Translations under genes and position numbers: made by a program
Shown: positions 18,147 through 28,368 of the stretch, piece after piece
Layout: each line of letters opens with the position of its first letter
Numbering within the stretch: position 1 is the first letter of the stretch
Notes under the pieces: model-generated
Seen by the model: the letters and a program-made list of their open reading frames with translations, nothing else
Told to the model about the DNA's origin: nothing
Databases searched by the model: none
Source: Mesonia oceanica
Lineage (GTDB): Bacteria > Bacteroidota > Bacteroidia > Flavobacteriales > Flavobacteriaceae
Direction of reading: 5' to 3'
DNA: 64,000 nt
NCBI RefSeq assembly: GCF_902499555.1
Contig: NZ_CABVMM010000012.1
Span: forward strand, 1 to 64,000

Positions 18147-18992
18147 ATGCCAATCATCACTTTAACAACAGATTTTGGACTTAAAGACCCTTCTACAGGT
18201 GCGGTTAAAGGCGCCATCTTAAGTGAGCTGGATTCGGTGAATATTGTTGATATCTCACACTTGATTGCCCCTTTTCATATTACCGAAGCTGCTTATATTA
18301 TAAAAAACACGTACAATAGCTTTCCTAAAGGAACCATTCATATTGTTGGGGTAGATTCTGAAATTACCCCGGAAAACAAACATATTGCCTTACAATTGGA
18401 CGATCACTTTTTTATTTGTGCCAATAACGGAATTATGTCTTTAATCGCTTCTGAAATAAAACCTCAGAAGATTGTGGAGATTAATATTCACGATGCAGTA
18501 GAAACCAATTTCCCCGTACTGGATATTTTTGTAAAGGTAGCTTGCCATATTGCCCGTGGCGGTACCTTGGAGGTTATTGGTAAAACAATTCCTGAGATTA
18601 AACAACTAAAAGATTTTACGCCTTTTGTCAATAAAGAACAAAATCAATTAATTGGTCATGTCATGTATATTGACAACTACGGAAATGTGGTTTCTAATAT
18701 TTCCCGCAAACTGTTTGAAAGTATCGGGAAAGGCAGAAAATTTAAAATCAATGCGCGTTCTGTAAGTTTCACCAAAATCCATGAGAGTTACAGTGAAGCG
18801 ATTAATTTTAGCAAACCCAAAGAAACGCGGGAAGAAGACGGAAAAAAGTTAGCGCTTTTTAATGCCTCTGGGTATATTGAATTGGCTATTTATAAAAGTA
18901 ATCCTAGTACGGTAGGAAGCGCTTCTACATTATTTGGATTAAAACTAAACGATACCATCAACATTAAATTTGAAGAGACCAATGCTGATTAG
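18147..18992 (+). CDS. SAM hydroxide adenosyltransferase (DUF62/SAM hydrolase family)
   Basis: The protein has 281 residues. The N-terminal ITLTTDFGLKDPSTGAVKG and DISHLIAPFHITEAAY are the signature of the fluorinase/SAM hydroxide adenosyltransferase superfamily, and VMYIDNYGNVVSNIS marks the C-terminal domain. Members of this clade split S-adenosylmethionine to adenosine and methionine using water. It overlaps the next gene by 11 bases and heads the run that leads into gldF-gldG. Confidence 0.93.
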   Translation: MPIITLTTDFGLKDPSTGAVKGAILSELDSVNIVDISHLIAPFHITEAAYIIKNTYNSFPKGTIHIVGVDSEITPENKHIALQLDDHFFICANNGIMSLIASEIKPQKIVEINIHDAVETNFPVLDIFVKVACHIARGGTLEVIGKTIPEIKQLKDFTPFVNKEQNQLIGHVMYIDNYGNVVSNISRKLFESIGKGRKFKINARSVSFTKIHESYSEAINFSKPKETREEDGKKLALFNASGYIELAIYKSNPSTVGSASTLFGLKLNDTINIKFEETNAD

Positions 18993-19278
18993 AATTGTAA
19001 AAATGAATTTTCAAGAAGAAGAAATCCATAATTTTGAAGCTCTTTTTGAAAAAAAGAAACAATATATTCGGAATTTTGAAGGCTGCCAATTTTTAGAATT
19101 ATACCAAGACCGAGAAAATAAATCGATTTTTTTCACGTATAGCTATTGGGAAAGTGATGAAGCCTTACAAAAGTATAGACATTCTGAATTATTTAAAGAA
19201 GTTTGGGCTGCTACGAAAGTGAAATTTGCAGCAAAGCCAGAAGCTTGGAGCGTAAATAAAATTGTAAGTTTGACGTAA
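18982..19278 (+). CDS. Antibiotic biosynthesis monooxygenase (ABM) family protein
   Basis: The protein has about 98 residues from the chosen start MLIRIVKMNF; an earlier in-frame ATG at 18970 would add MKRP. The ferredoxin-like ABM dimer fold shows in CQFLELYQDRENKSIFFTYSYWES, the core strands with a W/Y pair, then YRHSELFKEVWAATKVKF. Relatives are heme-degrading or quinol monooxygenases, or small-molecule-binding proteins; which applies here is not clear. The start overlaps the upstream stop, so the two genes are translationally coupled. Confidence 0.85.
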   Translation: MLIRIVKMNFQEEEIHNFEALFEKKKQYIRNFEGCQFLELYQDRENKSIFFTYSYWESDEALQKYRHSELFKEVWAATKVKFAAKPEAWSVNKIVSLT

Positions 19279-19287
19279 ATTTATTGA

Positions 19288-20019
19288 ATGAAAGCGATCT
19301 TTCTAAAAGAAATTAATGCCTTTTTCTCCTCTACCATTGGGTATTTGGTAATCGGTATTTTCTTGTTAATCAACGGGCTTTTCCTTTGGGTTTTTCAGGG
19401 TGATTTTAATATTCTGGATTATGGGTTCGCGAGCCTTTCTCCCTTCTTTTTTATAGCTCCTTGGATTTTTATTTTTCTTATTCCGGCGATTACTATGCGA
19501 AGCTTTTCTGAAGAAATAAAACAAGGTACCTTAGAGCTTCTACTCACGAAACCTATTACCTTAACCAACTTGATTTTAGGGAAGTATTTAGGGACTTTCT
19601 TTCTCGTCGTACTCGCTTTAGTCCCTACCCTGCTTTATATTTATACCATTGATGAATTGGGAAAACCGCAAGGAAATTTTGATAGTGGTGCCACCCTTGG
19701 TTCTTACTTAGGACTTCTTTTTTTGGGAGCGGTTTATACTTCCATTGGTTTATTTGCTTCTACCCTATCTAAAAATCAAATTGTCGCTTTTATTATTGCG
19801 GTGGTGATTTGTTTTCTATGCTATTTTGGGGTGGAAGGACTTTCTACCATTAATTTACTTGGGTCTGATATTTATGCCTTAGAATATTTAGGCATTAGTT
19901 ATCACTATAAAAGTATAAGTCGAGGAGTCGTTGATACCCGTGACCTGATTTATTTTGTAAGCTTTATTTTCTTATTTCTTTATTTAGCTAAGTTGAATTT
20001 AAAACGTCAAACCTCATGA
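19288..20019 (+). CDS. gldF: Gliding motility ABC transporter permease GldF
   Basis: The protein has 243 residues with six hydrophobic helices. The start FLKEINAFFSSTIGYLVIG and the SFSEEIKQGTLELLLTKPIT block are typical of ABC-2 permeases of the GldF type. In Flavobacterium, GldA, GldF and GldG form an ABC transporter needed for gliding. It overlaps gldG by 4 bases (ATGA). The ATPase gldA is not in this window. Confidence 0.95.
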   Translation: MKAIFLKEINAFFSSTIGYLVIGIFLLINGLFLWVFQGDFNILDYGFASLSPFFFIAPWIFIFLIPAITMRSFSEEIKQGTLELLLTKPITLTNLILGKYLGTFFLVVLALVPTLLYIYTIDELGKPQGNFDSGATLGSYLGLLFLGAVYTSIGLFASTLSKNQIVAFIIAVVICFLCYFGVEGLSTINLLGSDIYALEYLGISYHYKSISRGVVDTRDLIYFVSFIFLFLYLAKLNLKRQTS

Positions 20020-21701
20020 GAAAGCAACAAAACAGCTACCTTTCTTTGGCGATAGTGCTTGCCGTTTTAATAGTTATTAATATAATAGCATCACATCTAT
20101 ATCAGCGGTTTGATTTAACTGAAAATAAACGTTATACACTTTCTGAAACGTCTAAAGAAATTTTAGCCGGCGTTGACAACCCCATCATTGTGGATGTGTT
20201 TTTAAAGGGTGAATTTCCTTCAGAATTTAAACGCCTTCAGAATGAAACCCGGTATTTATTAGAAGAATATCAGGCGTACAATCCGAATATCAAATTCAAC
20301 TTTATCAATCCGTTGGAAGAAAACCGGAATGCGCAAGAAATCGCTACTGAATTCTACAATGCCGGCATGCCGCCGCAAAATCTCAATGTCACCCAAAATG
20401 GAAAAGTAAGTGAAAGCCTGCTATTTCCTTGGGCAGTGGCTAATTTTGGTGATCAACGGGTAAAGATTCATTTACTTAAAAACAAGTTAGGCGATAGTCA
20501 GGAAGATATCGTGAATAGTTCGGTACAGCAATTGGAATATGTATTTACCGACGGATTTAATAAATTGATTAATGAGCGAAGCAAAAAAGTAGCTATTATG
20601 CGGGGCAATGGTGAATTGCCCGATGCCAATATTGCCGACTTTATTAAAAGTATTCGAGAGTATTATTACATCGCCCCTTTCACTTTAGATTCTGTAGCTA
20701 GTGATCCGCAAAAAACACTTCAGCAATTAGAAGAATTCGATTTAATTATTGAAGCTAAACCTACCCAAGCTTATTCTGAAAAAGAAAAATTCGTGCTTGA
20801 TCAATATACGATGAATGGTGGGAAATCTTTATGGCTCATAGAAACAGTAACCGCTGAAAAAGACAGTTTATTTAGCAACAAAGAAAATTCGATGTTAGCG
20901 TTTTATAACGATTTGAATTTAACCGATTTCTTTTTTAAATATGGAATTCGGGTAAATCCAGAATTGGTTAACGATGTATATTCCGCTCCCATTGTTTTAG
21001 CACAAGGTTCCGGAGATAATTCTCAGTTTAACCCTTATCCTTGGTTTTATGAACCGATGGCTATAGGGAACATTAAGCATCCTATTGTGAATAATATTGA
21101 AGCGGTAAAGTTTAATTTCGCCAACCCTATTGATACGCTTAAAAACGGTGTTGAAAAAACGATTCTTCTAAAAAGCTCTAACGCTTCCAAATTAGAAGAT
21201 GTCCCGAGACAGCTTCAACTGAGCGAAATTATTAATCAAAAACCTGATCCGAAATCGTATACTGGTGGAGCCCAAAACTTAGCGGTTCTATTGGAAGGCA
21301 GGTTTACCTCGGTTTATAAAAATCGGGTAAAACCTTTTCCTCTTAAGGATTTTAAGGAAGAAAGTAAACCCACCAAAATGCTCATAATTTCTGATGGGGA
21401 TGTGATTAAAAATTCATTTAGAAAAGGAAAACCGCAGGAATTAGGCTATGATCCACTTACGGCAACTACCTACGGAAACAAGGAGTTTTTGGTAAATGCA
21501 GTCAACTATTTATTAGATGACCAAGGTCTTTTAAAAATTAGAGCTAAGGAAGTGACTTTGCCGTTTTTAAACATCAACAAAGTAGAAGCAGAACGCACCC
21601 AATGGCAACTGATTAATATTTTAGTTCCGTTGGTAATGTTGGTGATTTTTGGTTTTCTTTTTAGCTATTTTAGAAAAAAAAGGTATCAGAAAGCGATTTA
21701 A
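20016..21701 (+). CDS. gldG: Gliding motility-associated ABC transporter subunit GldG
   Basis: The protein has 561 residues. There is one membrane helix near the N-terminus (about 12-32) and one at the C-terminus (about 533-555), with a large extracytoplasmic part between. Family landmarks are RFDLTENKRYTLSETSKEIL, then VDVFLKGEFPSEFKRLQNET, then the YNPNIKFNFINPLEE block and the late NKEFLVNAVNYLLDD. It works with GldF and GldA. It ends the SAM-hydrolase/ABM/gldF/gldG cluster. Confidence 0.95.
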   Translation: MRKQQNSYLSLAIVLAVLIVINIIASHLYQRFDLTENKRYTLSETSKEILAGVDNPIIVDVFLKGEFPSEFKRLQNETRYLLEEYQAYNPNIKFNFINPLEENRNAQEIATEFYNAGMPPQNLNVTQNGKVSESLLFPWAVANFGDQRVKIHLLKNKLGDSQEDIVNSSVQQLEYVFTDGFNKLINERSKKVAIMRGNGELPDANIADFIKSIREYYYIAPFTLDSVASDPQKTLQQLEEFDLIIEAKPTQAYSEKEKFVLDQYTMNGGKSLWLIETVTAEKDSLFSNKENSMLAFYNDLNLTDFFFKYGIRVNPELVNDVYSAPIVLAQGSGDNSQFNPYPWFYEPMAIGNIKHPIVNNIEAVKFNFANPIDTLKNGVEKTILLKSSNASKLEDVPRQLQLSEIINQKPDPKSYTGGAQNLAVLLEGRFTSVYKNRVKPFPLKDFKEESKPTKMLIISDGDVIKNSFRKGKPQELGYDPLTATTYGNKEFLVNAVNYLLDDQGLLKIRAKEVTLPFLNINKVEAERTQWQLINILVPLVMLVIFGFLFSYFRKKRYQKAI

Positions 21702-22104
21702 ATCATTTCTAATACATTTTACGGTTTTAACTTCAAGACCTAAATCGGTGAAGGTTCTTAATAGAAATAAGGTTTAAGGCTAAAATTCATTTCTCGTTAG
21801 CTAGCTTTCACTGTATTAAATTCCACTAAAAGATGAATTTTTTAATCTGGTAGACTTCTAAAGATATTCTTGCTTTTCTTCTGTTTACAAATTTCAATAG
21901 TCGATAATTAAAGGATTATTTGTTCCCGCTATTTAAAAATTCTCTTATACAATTCTCATGGTATCTTGGAAGAAAGGGCTAAACCAGCAACTAGAGGCTA
22001 GGTCACTATCTACTCGTTAAAGTATAGAAACGCGCTAACTATATTCCCAAAAAAAGAGACTGCCTTTGTAGACAGCCTCTGATTATTTATGCTAAAAATC
22101 GTAA
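21702..22104. other. Intergenic region between gldG and the S8 peptidase gene
   Basis: These 403 bases separate two convergent genes. Apart from the terminator at 22049-22080, no ORF, repeat or structured element stands out on either strand. Confidence 0.6.
22049..22080 (-). terminator. Terminator after the S8 peptidase gene
   Basis: On the minus strand an 11-bp stem (AGAGGCTGTCT with AGGCAGTCTCT, two G-U pairs) with loop ACAA is followed by seven T. It lies 25 bases after the peptidase stop. Confidence 0.85.
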
Positions 22105-25008
22105 TTAATTAACGATTAGTTTTTTGGTGACAAAGGTATTTGAACCTGATGCTATATTAACAAAATACACTCCGCTTTGTAAACTGGAAACATCTACTTT
22201 TTGATTGTTCATTATAGATGGAACATGAATTAATTTTCTTCCGTTTATATCAAAGATAGCTAAGGAGGAAGTTTCTTTTAACCCATGAATACTAAAAGCA
22301 TTTTCAGTAGGATTAGGGAAAATCTTAAACGCATCAACCGATTGATTGTTAACACTCATAGTAGGTGCTGCATAGCCACAAAATTCTATTCCAAAATTTT
22401 CAATAGAACCTCCATCACCTTGGTAAAAATCTAATACAGTTAAAGTCCAATTTCCTATTACATTTTCACCAATTAAAGAGTTTAAATCATCTAAAGGTTT
22501 TATAACTCCACTAAGCGATGGAGTGTTTGGACTACAATTATAGGCATCGCCAGAATCATCGAATATAACTTCCATATTATCACCATTATCACAAACTCCA
22601 TCGATCAAGCCAATCTCGGTTCCGGAAGGACTTGTTAAATATATAGCGAGATCACCTAAATAACTATGTTGAATTTCAACATACACATTAATATCTTCAA
22701 TATCCATATCTTCTGTTATCGTGATCGTGCTCTGTTGAAAATTAGGCTGTGCTTCATCGATCACTATCGGCGTATCTTCAGCATAGACAGGAGAATTACA
22801 TTCAATAGATATTGTTTTAAAATTACCTTCTGAATACTCACTATTATAACAAGAGTTGGATGCATTAACTCGCCAATAATAGTTAGTATTCGGATCGAGC
22901 TCTGAGGTTTCAATAGAATTTTCTTCTGTAGTTGCTGAAAAATCAATTGTTCCAAAATTAGGATCTTTAGATACCTCTACAAAATATGACTCACTATCAG
23001 GTAAATTCTCCCAGGTTAATATTGGATTAAGTACTACATCGTTCATGTTTTCTGAGGGAAACAAGCCTTCAAAATCAGCTAAAGGCTCTAAGATATTAAA
23101 AGTCAAATCTTTGCTTAAAATAGTTCCTTGGTTATCTGTGGCTGTAACGGTAAAACTATATTCTCCTGCAGGAACTGTATTAAGGTTATCAAGAAATAAA
23201 TTCACCTCTTGATCTTGTGAAATTCCATTAGAAGAAAAATCACTGGTAATACCTTCCGGTAATCCTGATACAGAAAATGTTATGCTCTCTGAAAAGTTTT
23301 CTAATGAAGAATAATTTAAAGAAAACTCGCCAATCCCTTCACTACAAAATGTTTGATAAGTGTCATTAGGGATAAAGGTGAATTGAGACTCTGCGACTCC
23401 TGAAACTACGATACTAAAATCTTGAAATGAATTAACCAATGCCCCCTTATGGGTTACAGAAATAGTATACTCTCCTTGAGGATTTTCTATTTCAATTTTT
23501 TCTACATTATCTACGCTATTATCACCAGTAGTTGCTGCATTAGAGGGGTTAGCAGGATTTAATTTCCAAGGATAAAAAACCGTTCCGTTTTCATCTTCTA
23601 CTCTTAAGTCTAAATCGTTGACCAACATAGGAGTATCATCATCTTCCGTCAAGTTCCAAAAATCAATTGAATCACCTTCAGGGTCTGTCCACACAATAGT
23701 AACTACTAAAGGCTCTTCTCCATTGGGTACAACTGTCTTATTATAAATCTCTTGATTATTCAACGTATTTTCTTCTACAATAGACTTAAAATCGGAATTT
23801 AATAATACCGAAGCAGCAGCTTCCATATTTAATAATCCCCAGCCATATTGATAATCTGGACCATCGCTAACGCCTGTTTCTAAAGCTGTATGAATTGCTA
23901 TTGCCTTTACGGTTGCAGATTTTAAAAATCCACCTGATAAATTTCTATTTAATTGTTGCAATAGTAATAGACTTCCCGCAACATTTGGAGAAGCCATAGA
24001 AGTACCATTAAAACTTGCATAAGCTTCATCATTAGTGGCGATTGAAGAAATAACATTTACTCCTTTTCCTGAAATATCCGGTTTAATACGTCCATCGTCA
24101 GAAGGTCCCCAACTACTAAAAGATGACATAGTTACACTACTTGGTGAGGTATAGTTATCTACTTGCTCTACTGCTCCTACTGTAAGAACATTTTTAGCTA
24201 AAGAACTACTTGCGATAAGATCATAACCATTATCTTGAGTATTAAACGAGTCATTTCGCTCATTCCCAGCGGCATAAACTATTAAATAGTTTGGAGCGTT
24301 ATAAGCAAGTTCATCTGCTGCTTGTGCTGAGTCATCATAATATCCGAAATACGAATTTGGTACAGCTTCAGGATCAATTCCATAAGAATGATTCGATACC
24401 AATAGTCCTTCTGCCGCTTGAGCAGCCATTTCCGGAATATCATTATTGTAATCAAAAGTAAGTAAATTAGCTTTAAATGCCATGCCTCGTCCTTGACCAT
24501 TAATAGGAACTTCAGAGCCAATAAGTGTTCCAGAGACGTGAGTGGCATGATCACTAAGAAAAGAGGCATCATCTACTTGGGTTACCCTTCCCTCTAAAAG
24601 TTCATGAGTACTTCTTACTAAACTTTCGTCCCATACTCCTACTTCCATACCTTGTCCCTCTACTTTTAAATTCAAAGAACCACCTTCATACAAACTCGTG
24701 GTACTTGTAGTAATTGCAGCACCTTCATTAAATGCTTTGTAATAAATAAGAGTTCCATCTTTTTTTATTCGCTGCAGTGTAGAAATATTTCCTTCTTCGT
24801 CTTTAATTACGGTTTTTATATTGTGCTTTGCTGCATATTCAAGGGCTTCCTTTTTCTGTTTTTTATAAATATTGCTGAATTTCTCTTCTAATTTATTCAG
24901 TTTTTTTAGGTCATATTGAGCTATGATCTGCTTTTTCTCCTTCTCCGTTTGTGAAAAAACAGTAATGGTAAATAATAATAAAATAGCAATTAGGGTGTTT
25001 TTTTTCAT
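22105..25008 (-). CDS. Secreted S8 subtilisin-like serine peptidase with P domain and T9SS type A sorting domain
   Basis: The protein has 967 residues with a signal peptide (1-20). The catalytic triad is Asp127 in GVWDES, His154 in DHATHVSGT and Ser337 in NGTSMASPNVAGS. C-terminal to the protease lies a fibronectin-like region (about 650-730), then a proprotein-convertase P domain (about 745-880, IQHSYLGDLAIYLTSPSGT to FYQGDGGSIENFGIEFC). Last is an ~80-residue type A sorting signal (FKIFPNPTENAF, then GVYFVNIASG, then KKLIVN). It is exported through T9SS and acts at or outside the surface. It lies between gldG and dnaN. Confidence 0.95.
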   Translation of the reverse strand: MKKNTLIAILLLFTITVFSQTEKEKKQIIAQYDLKKLNKLEEKFSNIYKKQKKEALEYAAKHNIKTVIKDEEGNISTLQRIKKDGTLIYYKAFNEGAAITTSTTSLYEGGSLNLKVEGQGMEVGVWDESLVRSTHELLEGRVTQVDDASFLSDHATHVSGTLIGSEVPINGQGRGMAFKANLLTFDYNNDIPEMAAQAAEGLLVSNHSYGIDPEAVPNSYFGYYDDSAQAADELAYNAPNYLIVYAAGNERNDSFNTQDNGYDLIASSSLAKNVLTVGAVEQVDNYTSPSSVTMSSFSSWGPSDDGRIKPDISGKGVNVISSIATNDEAYASFNGTSMASPNVAGSLLLLQQLNRNLSGGFLKSATVKAIAIHTALETGVSDGPDYQYGWGLLNMEAAASVLLNSDFKSIVEENTLNNQEIYNKTVVPNGEEPLVVTIVWTDPEGDSIDFWNLTEDDDTPMLVNDLDLRVEDENGTVFYPWKLNPANPSNAATTGDNSVDNVEKIEIENPQGEYTISVTHKGALVNSFQDFSIVVSGVAESQFTFIPNDTYQTFCSEGIGEFSLNYSSLENFSESITFSVSGLPEGITSDFSSNGISQDQEVNLFLDNLNTVPAGEYSFTVTATDNQGTILSKDLTFNILEPLADFEGLFPSENMNDVVLNPILTWENLPDSESYFVEVSKDPNFGTIDFSATTEENSIETSELDPNTNYYWRVNASNSCYNSEYSEGNFKTISIECNSPVYAEDTPIVIDEAQPNFQQSTITITEDMDIEDINVYVEIQHSYLGDLAIYLTSPSGTEIGLIDGVCDNGDNMEVIFDDSGDAYNCSPNTPSLSGVIKPLDDLNSLIGENVIGNWTLTVLDFYQGDGGSIENFGIEFCGYAAPTMSVNNQSVDAFKIFPNPTENAFSIHGLKETSSLAIFDINGRKLIHVPSIMNNQKVDVSSLQSGVYFVNIASGSNTFVTKKLIVN

Positions 25009-25142
25009 TATATAAATTTTAGAAGCCGTGAATTTATAAAAACATTTAGTGATGTTAATAAAATTGTATGAATAATTACTTTAAATATTGATATATTAAA
25101 ATATATTTGTAACCCTAATGAATATTTTATCAAATTATTCTC

Positions 25143-26261
25143 ATGAAATTTATAGTTTCTAGTTCATATTTATTAAAGCAACTCCAAATATTAGGAGGCG
25201 TTATTAATAACAGTAACACTCTTCCTATTTTAGATAATTTTTTATTCGAATTAAATCAGGATAAATTAAAAGTTTCGGCTTCAGATTTAGAGACCACCAT
25301 GTCTGCTGAACTTGATGTTGAATCTGATTCTGAAGGAAGTATTGCTGTTCCTGCCAAACTTTTATTGGATACGTTAAAAACTTTTCCGGAACAACCCTTA
25401 ACTTTTGTTGTGGAAGACAACAATACCATTGAATTAAGTTCTAGCTATGGTAAATATGCTTTAGCTTATGCCAACGGTGAAGAATTCCCCAATGCAGTGG
25501 AATTGGATGATCCCAGTAAAACAGTAGTATCGGCAGATATTTTAGCTACCGCCATTAGCAAAACTATTTTCGCTAGTGGAAATGACGATTTAAGACCGGT
25601 AATGAGTGGGGTTTTCTTTCAATTTTCTACCGAAGGTTTAACCTTTGTAGCTACCGACGCTCATAAATTGGTAAAATATTCCCGTGAAGATGTTTCTGCG
25701 GAAGAAACTGCGGAATTTATTATGCCTAAAAAACCATTAAATCTTTTAAAAGGTATTTTAGCCAATAGCGATAGCGATGTATTAATTGAATACAACGAGT
25801 CGAATGCTAAATTTACTTTTGACGATACACAATTGGTTTGTCGCTTAATTGATGGGAAATATCCTAACTACGAAGCGGTCATTCCAAAAGAAAACCCAAA
25901 TGTTTTAACGATTGATAGAACACAGTTTTTAAATTCTGTAAAGAGGGTTTCTATATTCTCCAATAAAACCACACATCAGGTAAAACTTAAAATTGCCGGA
26001 GCAGAATTAAATATTTCTGCGGAAGATGTAGATTACAGTAATAAAGCAGAAGAGCGCCTTACTTGTGATTACCAAGGCGATGATATGCAAATTGGATTTA
26101 ACTCCCGTTTTTTAAATGAAATGTTGAACAATTTGAATGCAAATGATGTTCAACTGGAAATGAGTTTACCCAACCGTGCAGGCATTCTAACTCCAAAAGA
26201 CGGGTTAGATGACGGCGAGAAAGTAACCATGCTCGTAATGCCGGTAATGCTAAATAATTAA
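25143..26261 (+). CDS. dnaN: DNA polymerase III beta sliding clamp
   Basis: The protein has 372 residues, the normal clamp length, built of three repeated domains. Characteristic segments include LPILDNFLFELNQDKLKVSASDLETTM near the start (positions 27-53, key SASDLE), FVATDAHKLVKYSRE in domain 2, and the C-terminal MLVMPVMLNN that closes the peptide-binding pocket region. It is monocistronic, with a -7-like TATATTTG at 25102-25109 and a bidirectional terminator after it. dnaA is not nearby. Confidence 0.97.
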   Translation: MKFIVSSSYLLKQLQILGGVINNSNTLPILDNFLFELNQDKLKVSASDLETTMSAELDVESDSEGSIAVPAKLLLDTLKTFPEQPLTFVVEDNNTIELSSSYGKYALAYANGEEFPNAVELDDPSKTVVSADILATAISKTIFASGNDDLRPVMSGVFFQFSTEGLTFVATDAHKLVKYSREDVSAEETAEFIMPKKPLNLLKGILANSDSDVLIEYNESNAKFTFDDTQLVCRLIDGKYPNYEAVIPKENPNVLTIDRTQFLNSVKRVSIFSNKTTHQVKLKIAGAELNISAEDVDYSNKAEERLTCDYQGDDMQIGFNSRFLNEMLNNLNANDVQLEMSLPNRAGILTPKDGLDDGEKVTMLVMPVMLNN

Positions 26262-26300
26262 ACTAATAACCAACTAAAGTTTAATTTTAGTTATAAAAAA

Positions 26301-26328
26301 ATCCCGATTCAATTGAATCGGGATTTTT
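26301..26328. terminator. Bidirectional terminator between dnaN and the M1 peptidase gene
   Basis: A perfect 24-base dyad ATCCCGATTCAA / TTGAATCGGGAT is preceded by seven A and followed by five T. It can therefore end transcription from both convergent genes. Confidence 0.93.
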
Positions 26329-26348
26329 GTTTTATATGGTTTTTGAAG

Positions 26349-28292
26349 TTATTCTTTAATAAGTTTCCTTACCAGATCACCTTCTGAAGTTTTTAGTTTT
26401 ATAAAATAAACCCCACTTGCTAAATTTTCTACTGAAAAAGAAGAAGAAGAAAGCGAAAATGAATTTATTTTTGCACCTAGCGTATTATAAATTTCTACTA
26501 AAGAAATGTTTACATTTTTAGGTTTTTGAATACTTCCCCATCCTTTGGTTGGGTTTGGATAGAGTTTAAAAGTACTTAACTTGCTTTCTACCGTATCTAA
26601 CGAAGTATTATCCCTAGAAATAATATCAAAATTTGGATCAATAAGGATTTCTTCCACCTCAAAAATATTAGAAAAAGAAGTAAATTGTTGATTGTTGCTG
26701 GAATGATTTAATACCATATCTAACACTTCTCCATCGGTTCCTATTAAACGTATGGGAACCTCAATTTCAAAGAAATCTACTGATGGATCACTTTGTATTT
26801 GTGATAAGGTAATTTCAACATCATTTGTTGTTTCATATTGCTCCCAAGTTAAGGTAAAACTAGGATAACCTTCTCCATACACCCAATCGGCAAAAAATTC
26901 ATCTAAATCTTCTCCCGATTGAATTTCCAGGTGATTTTTTAAATCTTCGGTAGTTGCATAAGAAAATGCCAAATCAGGATCGTTTAAATAATTTTGTAGT
27001 GCTTGAAAAAAATTGGTTTCCCCTAATTTATTCCGAAGCATATGCAACACCATCGCTCCTTTATTATAAGAAAGCCTACTACTAAACACCCTTCCCACAC
27101 TTAACGTATCTGCTGCTGGAACATATACTGAACCTCCCGGTTGTGAAGTAATGTAATTTACCATGCTCTCTTTCTCACTGTTGAAAGCATTTTCACCATC
27201 AAAATCTTCTATTACCATGGCAGCCATATAGGTAGCAAAGCCTTCATTTACCCAAATGTCTTGCCAACTCCCACAGGTTACCTTATCACCAAACCATTGA
27301 TGTCCCAATTCATGGGCAATTAAACCTCTGCTAAATCCTCCCATAAAAGAAACGGTAGTATGTTCCATACCTCCTCCCCAACCAAATTGGGCGTGCCCGT
27401 ATTTCTCGTCTTCAAAAGGATAATTACCAAATTTATCGATAAATAAATCCATAATATCTACCGTCACCAATGTAGAAGATTGTGCTGAACTTAGGTTTTC
27501 CGGATAAACGTAATTGACAATGGGGAAAGGATTACCATTATTACTAACCGTCTGGTTATAGACCGAATAATTAGTAACGGCGATAGCCACTAAATATGCC
27601 GGAATTGGATACGAATGATGAAAGTGGGTAATTTTATTGGTTCCATTTATGGTTTGACTTACTTCCAATCCGTTGGATACCGCTATATTTTCCTGTCCTT
27701 TACTATTTGTTGCAGGTGAAGTTATAAAAACATCTATTTCATCTATTTTATCAATCAGATCTTGTTTGCAAGGCCACCAAGCTTTAGCTCCATAGGGTTC
27801 AGAAAGCGTCCAAATAATTTCGTTTTCTTCGTGTTCAGACTGTTCAAAAGAACCAAAACCAGTACTTACAGGATTTCCTGAATAACTTATGGTCAATGAA
27901 TCTAGCACTCCTTGAGCTTGTGTTTGTGGTAATTCTATAATTAATTCTTCATCGATATGCTGAAAGCTTAAAGAGCTACCATCTTGGCTAACTTCACTTA
28001 CATTAATCCCCTGTGCCAAATCAAAAACAACTTGGTTTAAATTTTCTTTTGCTTCAAAATAGGTTGTCACCTCCCCTTCAATGAATGCTACTGCAGGATT
28101 TACTTCAAACTCTAACCGGTGGTAGGTAACATCATAATTACCTGTATTACTACTGGTTTCAACTTCTAAAAATGAGTGAGCAGATTTTGCTTCTGCTTCA
28201 GCAATTTCTAACTGCTCAGAAAAATTATGCTGAGCATTTAACCAAGTACAAAAACTTAAGAATGTTATAAAAAAACAGTATTTATTTTTCAT
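26349..28292 (-). CDS. Secreted M1 family aminopeptidase with T9SS type A sorting domain
   Basis: The protein has 647 residues with a signal peptide (1-20). Residues 50-235 form the M1 N-terminal beta domain. The substrate motif GGGMEH includes Glu310. The zinc site is HELGH (His327, Glu328, His331), with third ligand Glu350 in DIWVNEGFATYMA. The ~80-residue tail (FKLYPNPTKGWGSI, then SGVYFIKLKT, then RKLIKE) is a type A T9SS signal. It therefore trims peptides outside the cell. The protein is shorter than full M1 enzymes and lacks the large helical C-terminal domain. Confidence 0.95.
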   Translation of the reverse strand: MKNKYCFFITFLSFCTWLNAQHNFSEQLEIAEAEAKSAHSFLEVETSSNTGNYDVTYHRLEFEVNPAVAFIEGEVTTYFEAKENLNQVVFDLAQGINVSEVSQDGSSLSFQHIDEELIIELPQTQAQGVLDSLTISYSGNPVSTGFGSFEQSEHEENEIIWTLSEPYGAKAWWPCKQDLIDKIDEIDVFITSPATNSKGQENIAVSNGLEVSQTINGTNKITHFHHSYPIPAYLVAIAVTNYSVYNQTVSNNGNPFPIVNYVYPENLSSAQSSTLVTVDIMDLFIDKFGNYPFEDEKYGHAQFGWGGGMEHTTVSFMGGFSRGLIAHELGHQWFGDKVTCGSWQDIWVNEGFATYMAAMVIEDFDGENAFNSEKESMVNYITSQPGGSVYVPAADTLSVGRVFSSRLSYNKGAMVLHMLRNKLGETNFFQALQNYLNDPDLAFSYATTEDLKNHLEIQSGEDLDEFFADWVYGEGYPSFTLTWEQYETTNDVEITLSQIQSDPSVDFFEIEVPIRLIGTDGEVLDMVLNHSSNNQQFTSFSNIFEVEEILIDPNFDIISRDNTSLDTVESKLSTFKLYPNPTKGWGSIQKPKNVNISLVEIYNTLGAKINSFSLSSSSFSVENLASGVYFIKLKTSEGDLVRKLIKE

Positions 28293-28368
28293 GCGCTTAT
28301 CTTCGTATAAAATTTGTCATAATATACTCAAGCTTTTACAATTATAGCATTCCTAATTGGTTAAAATT

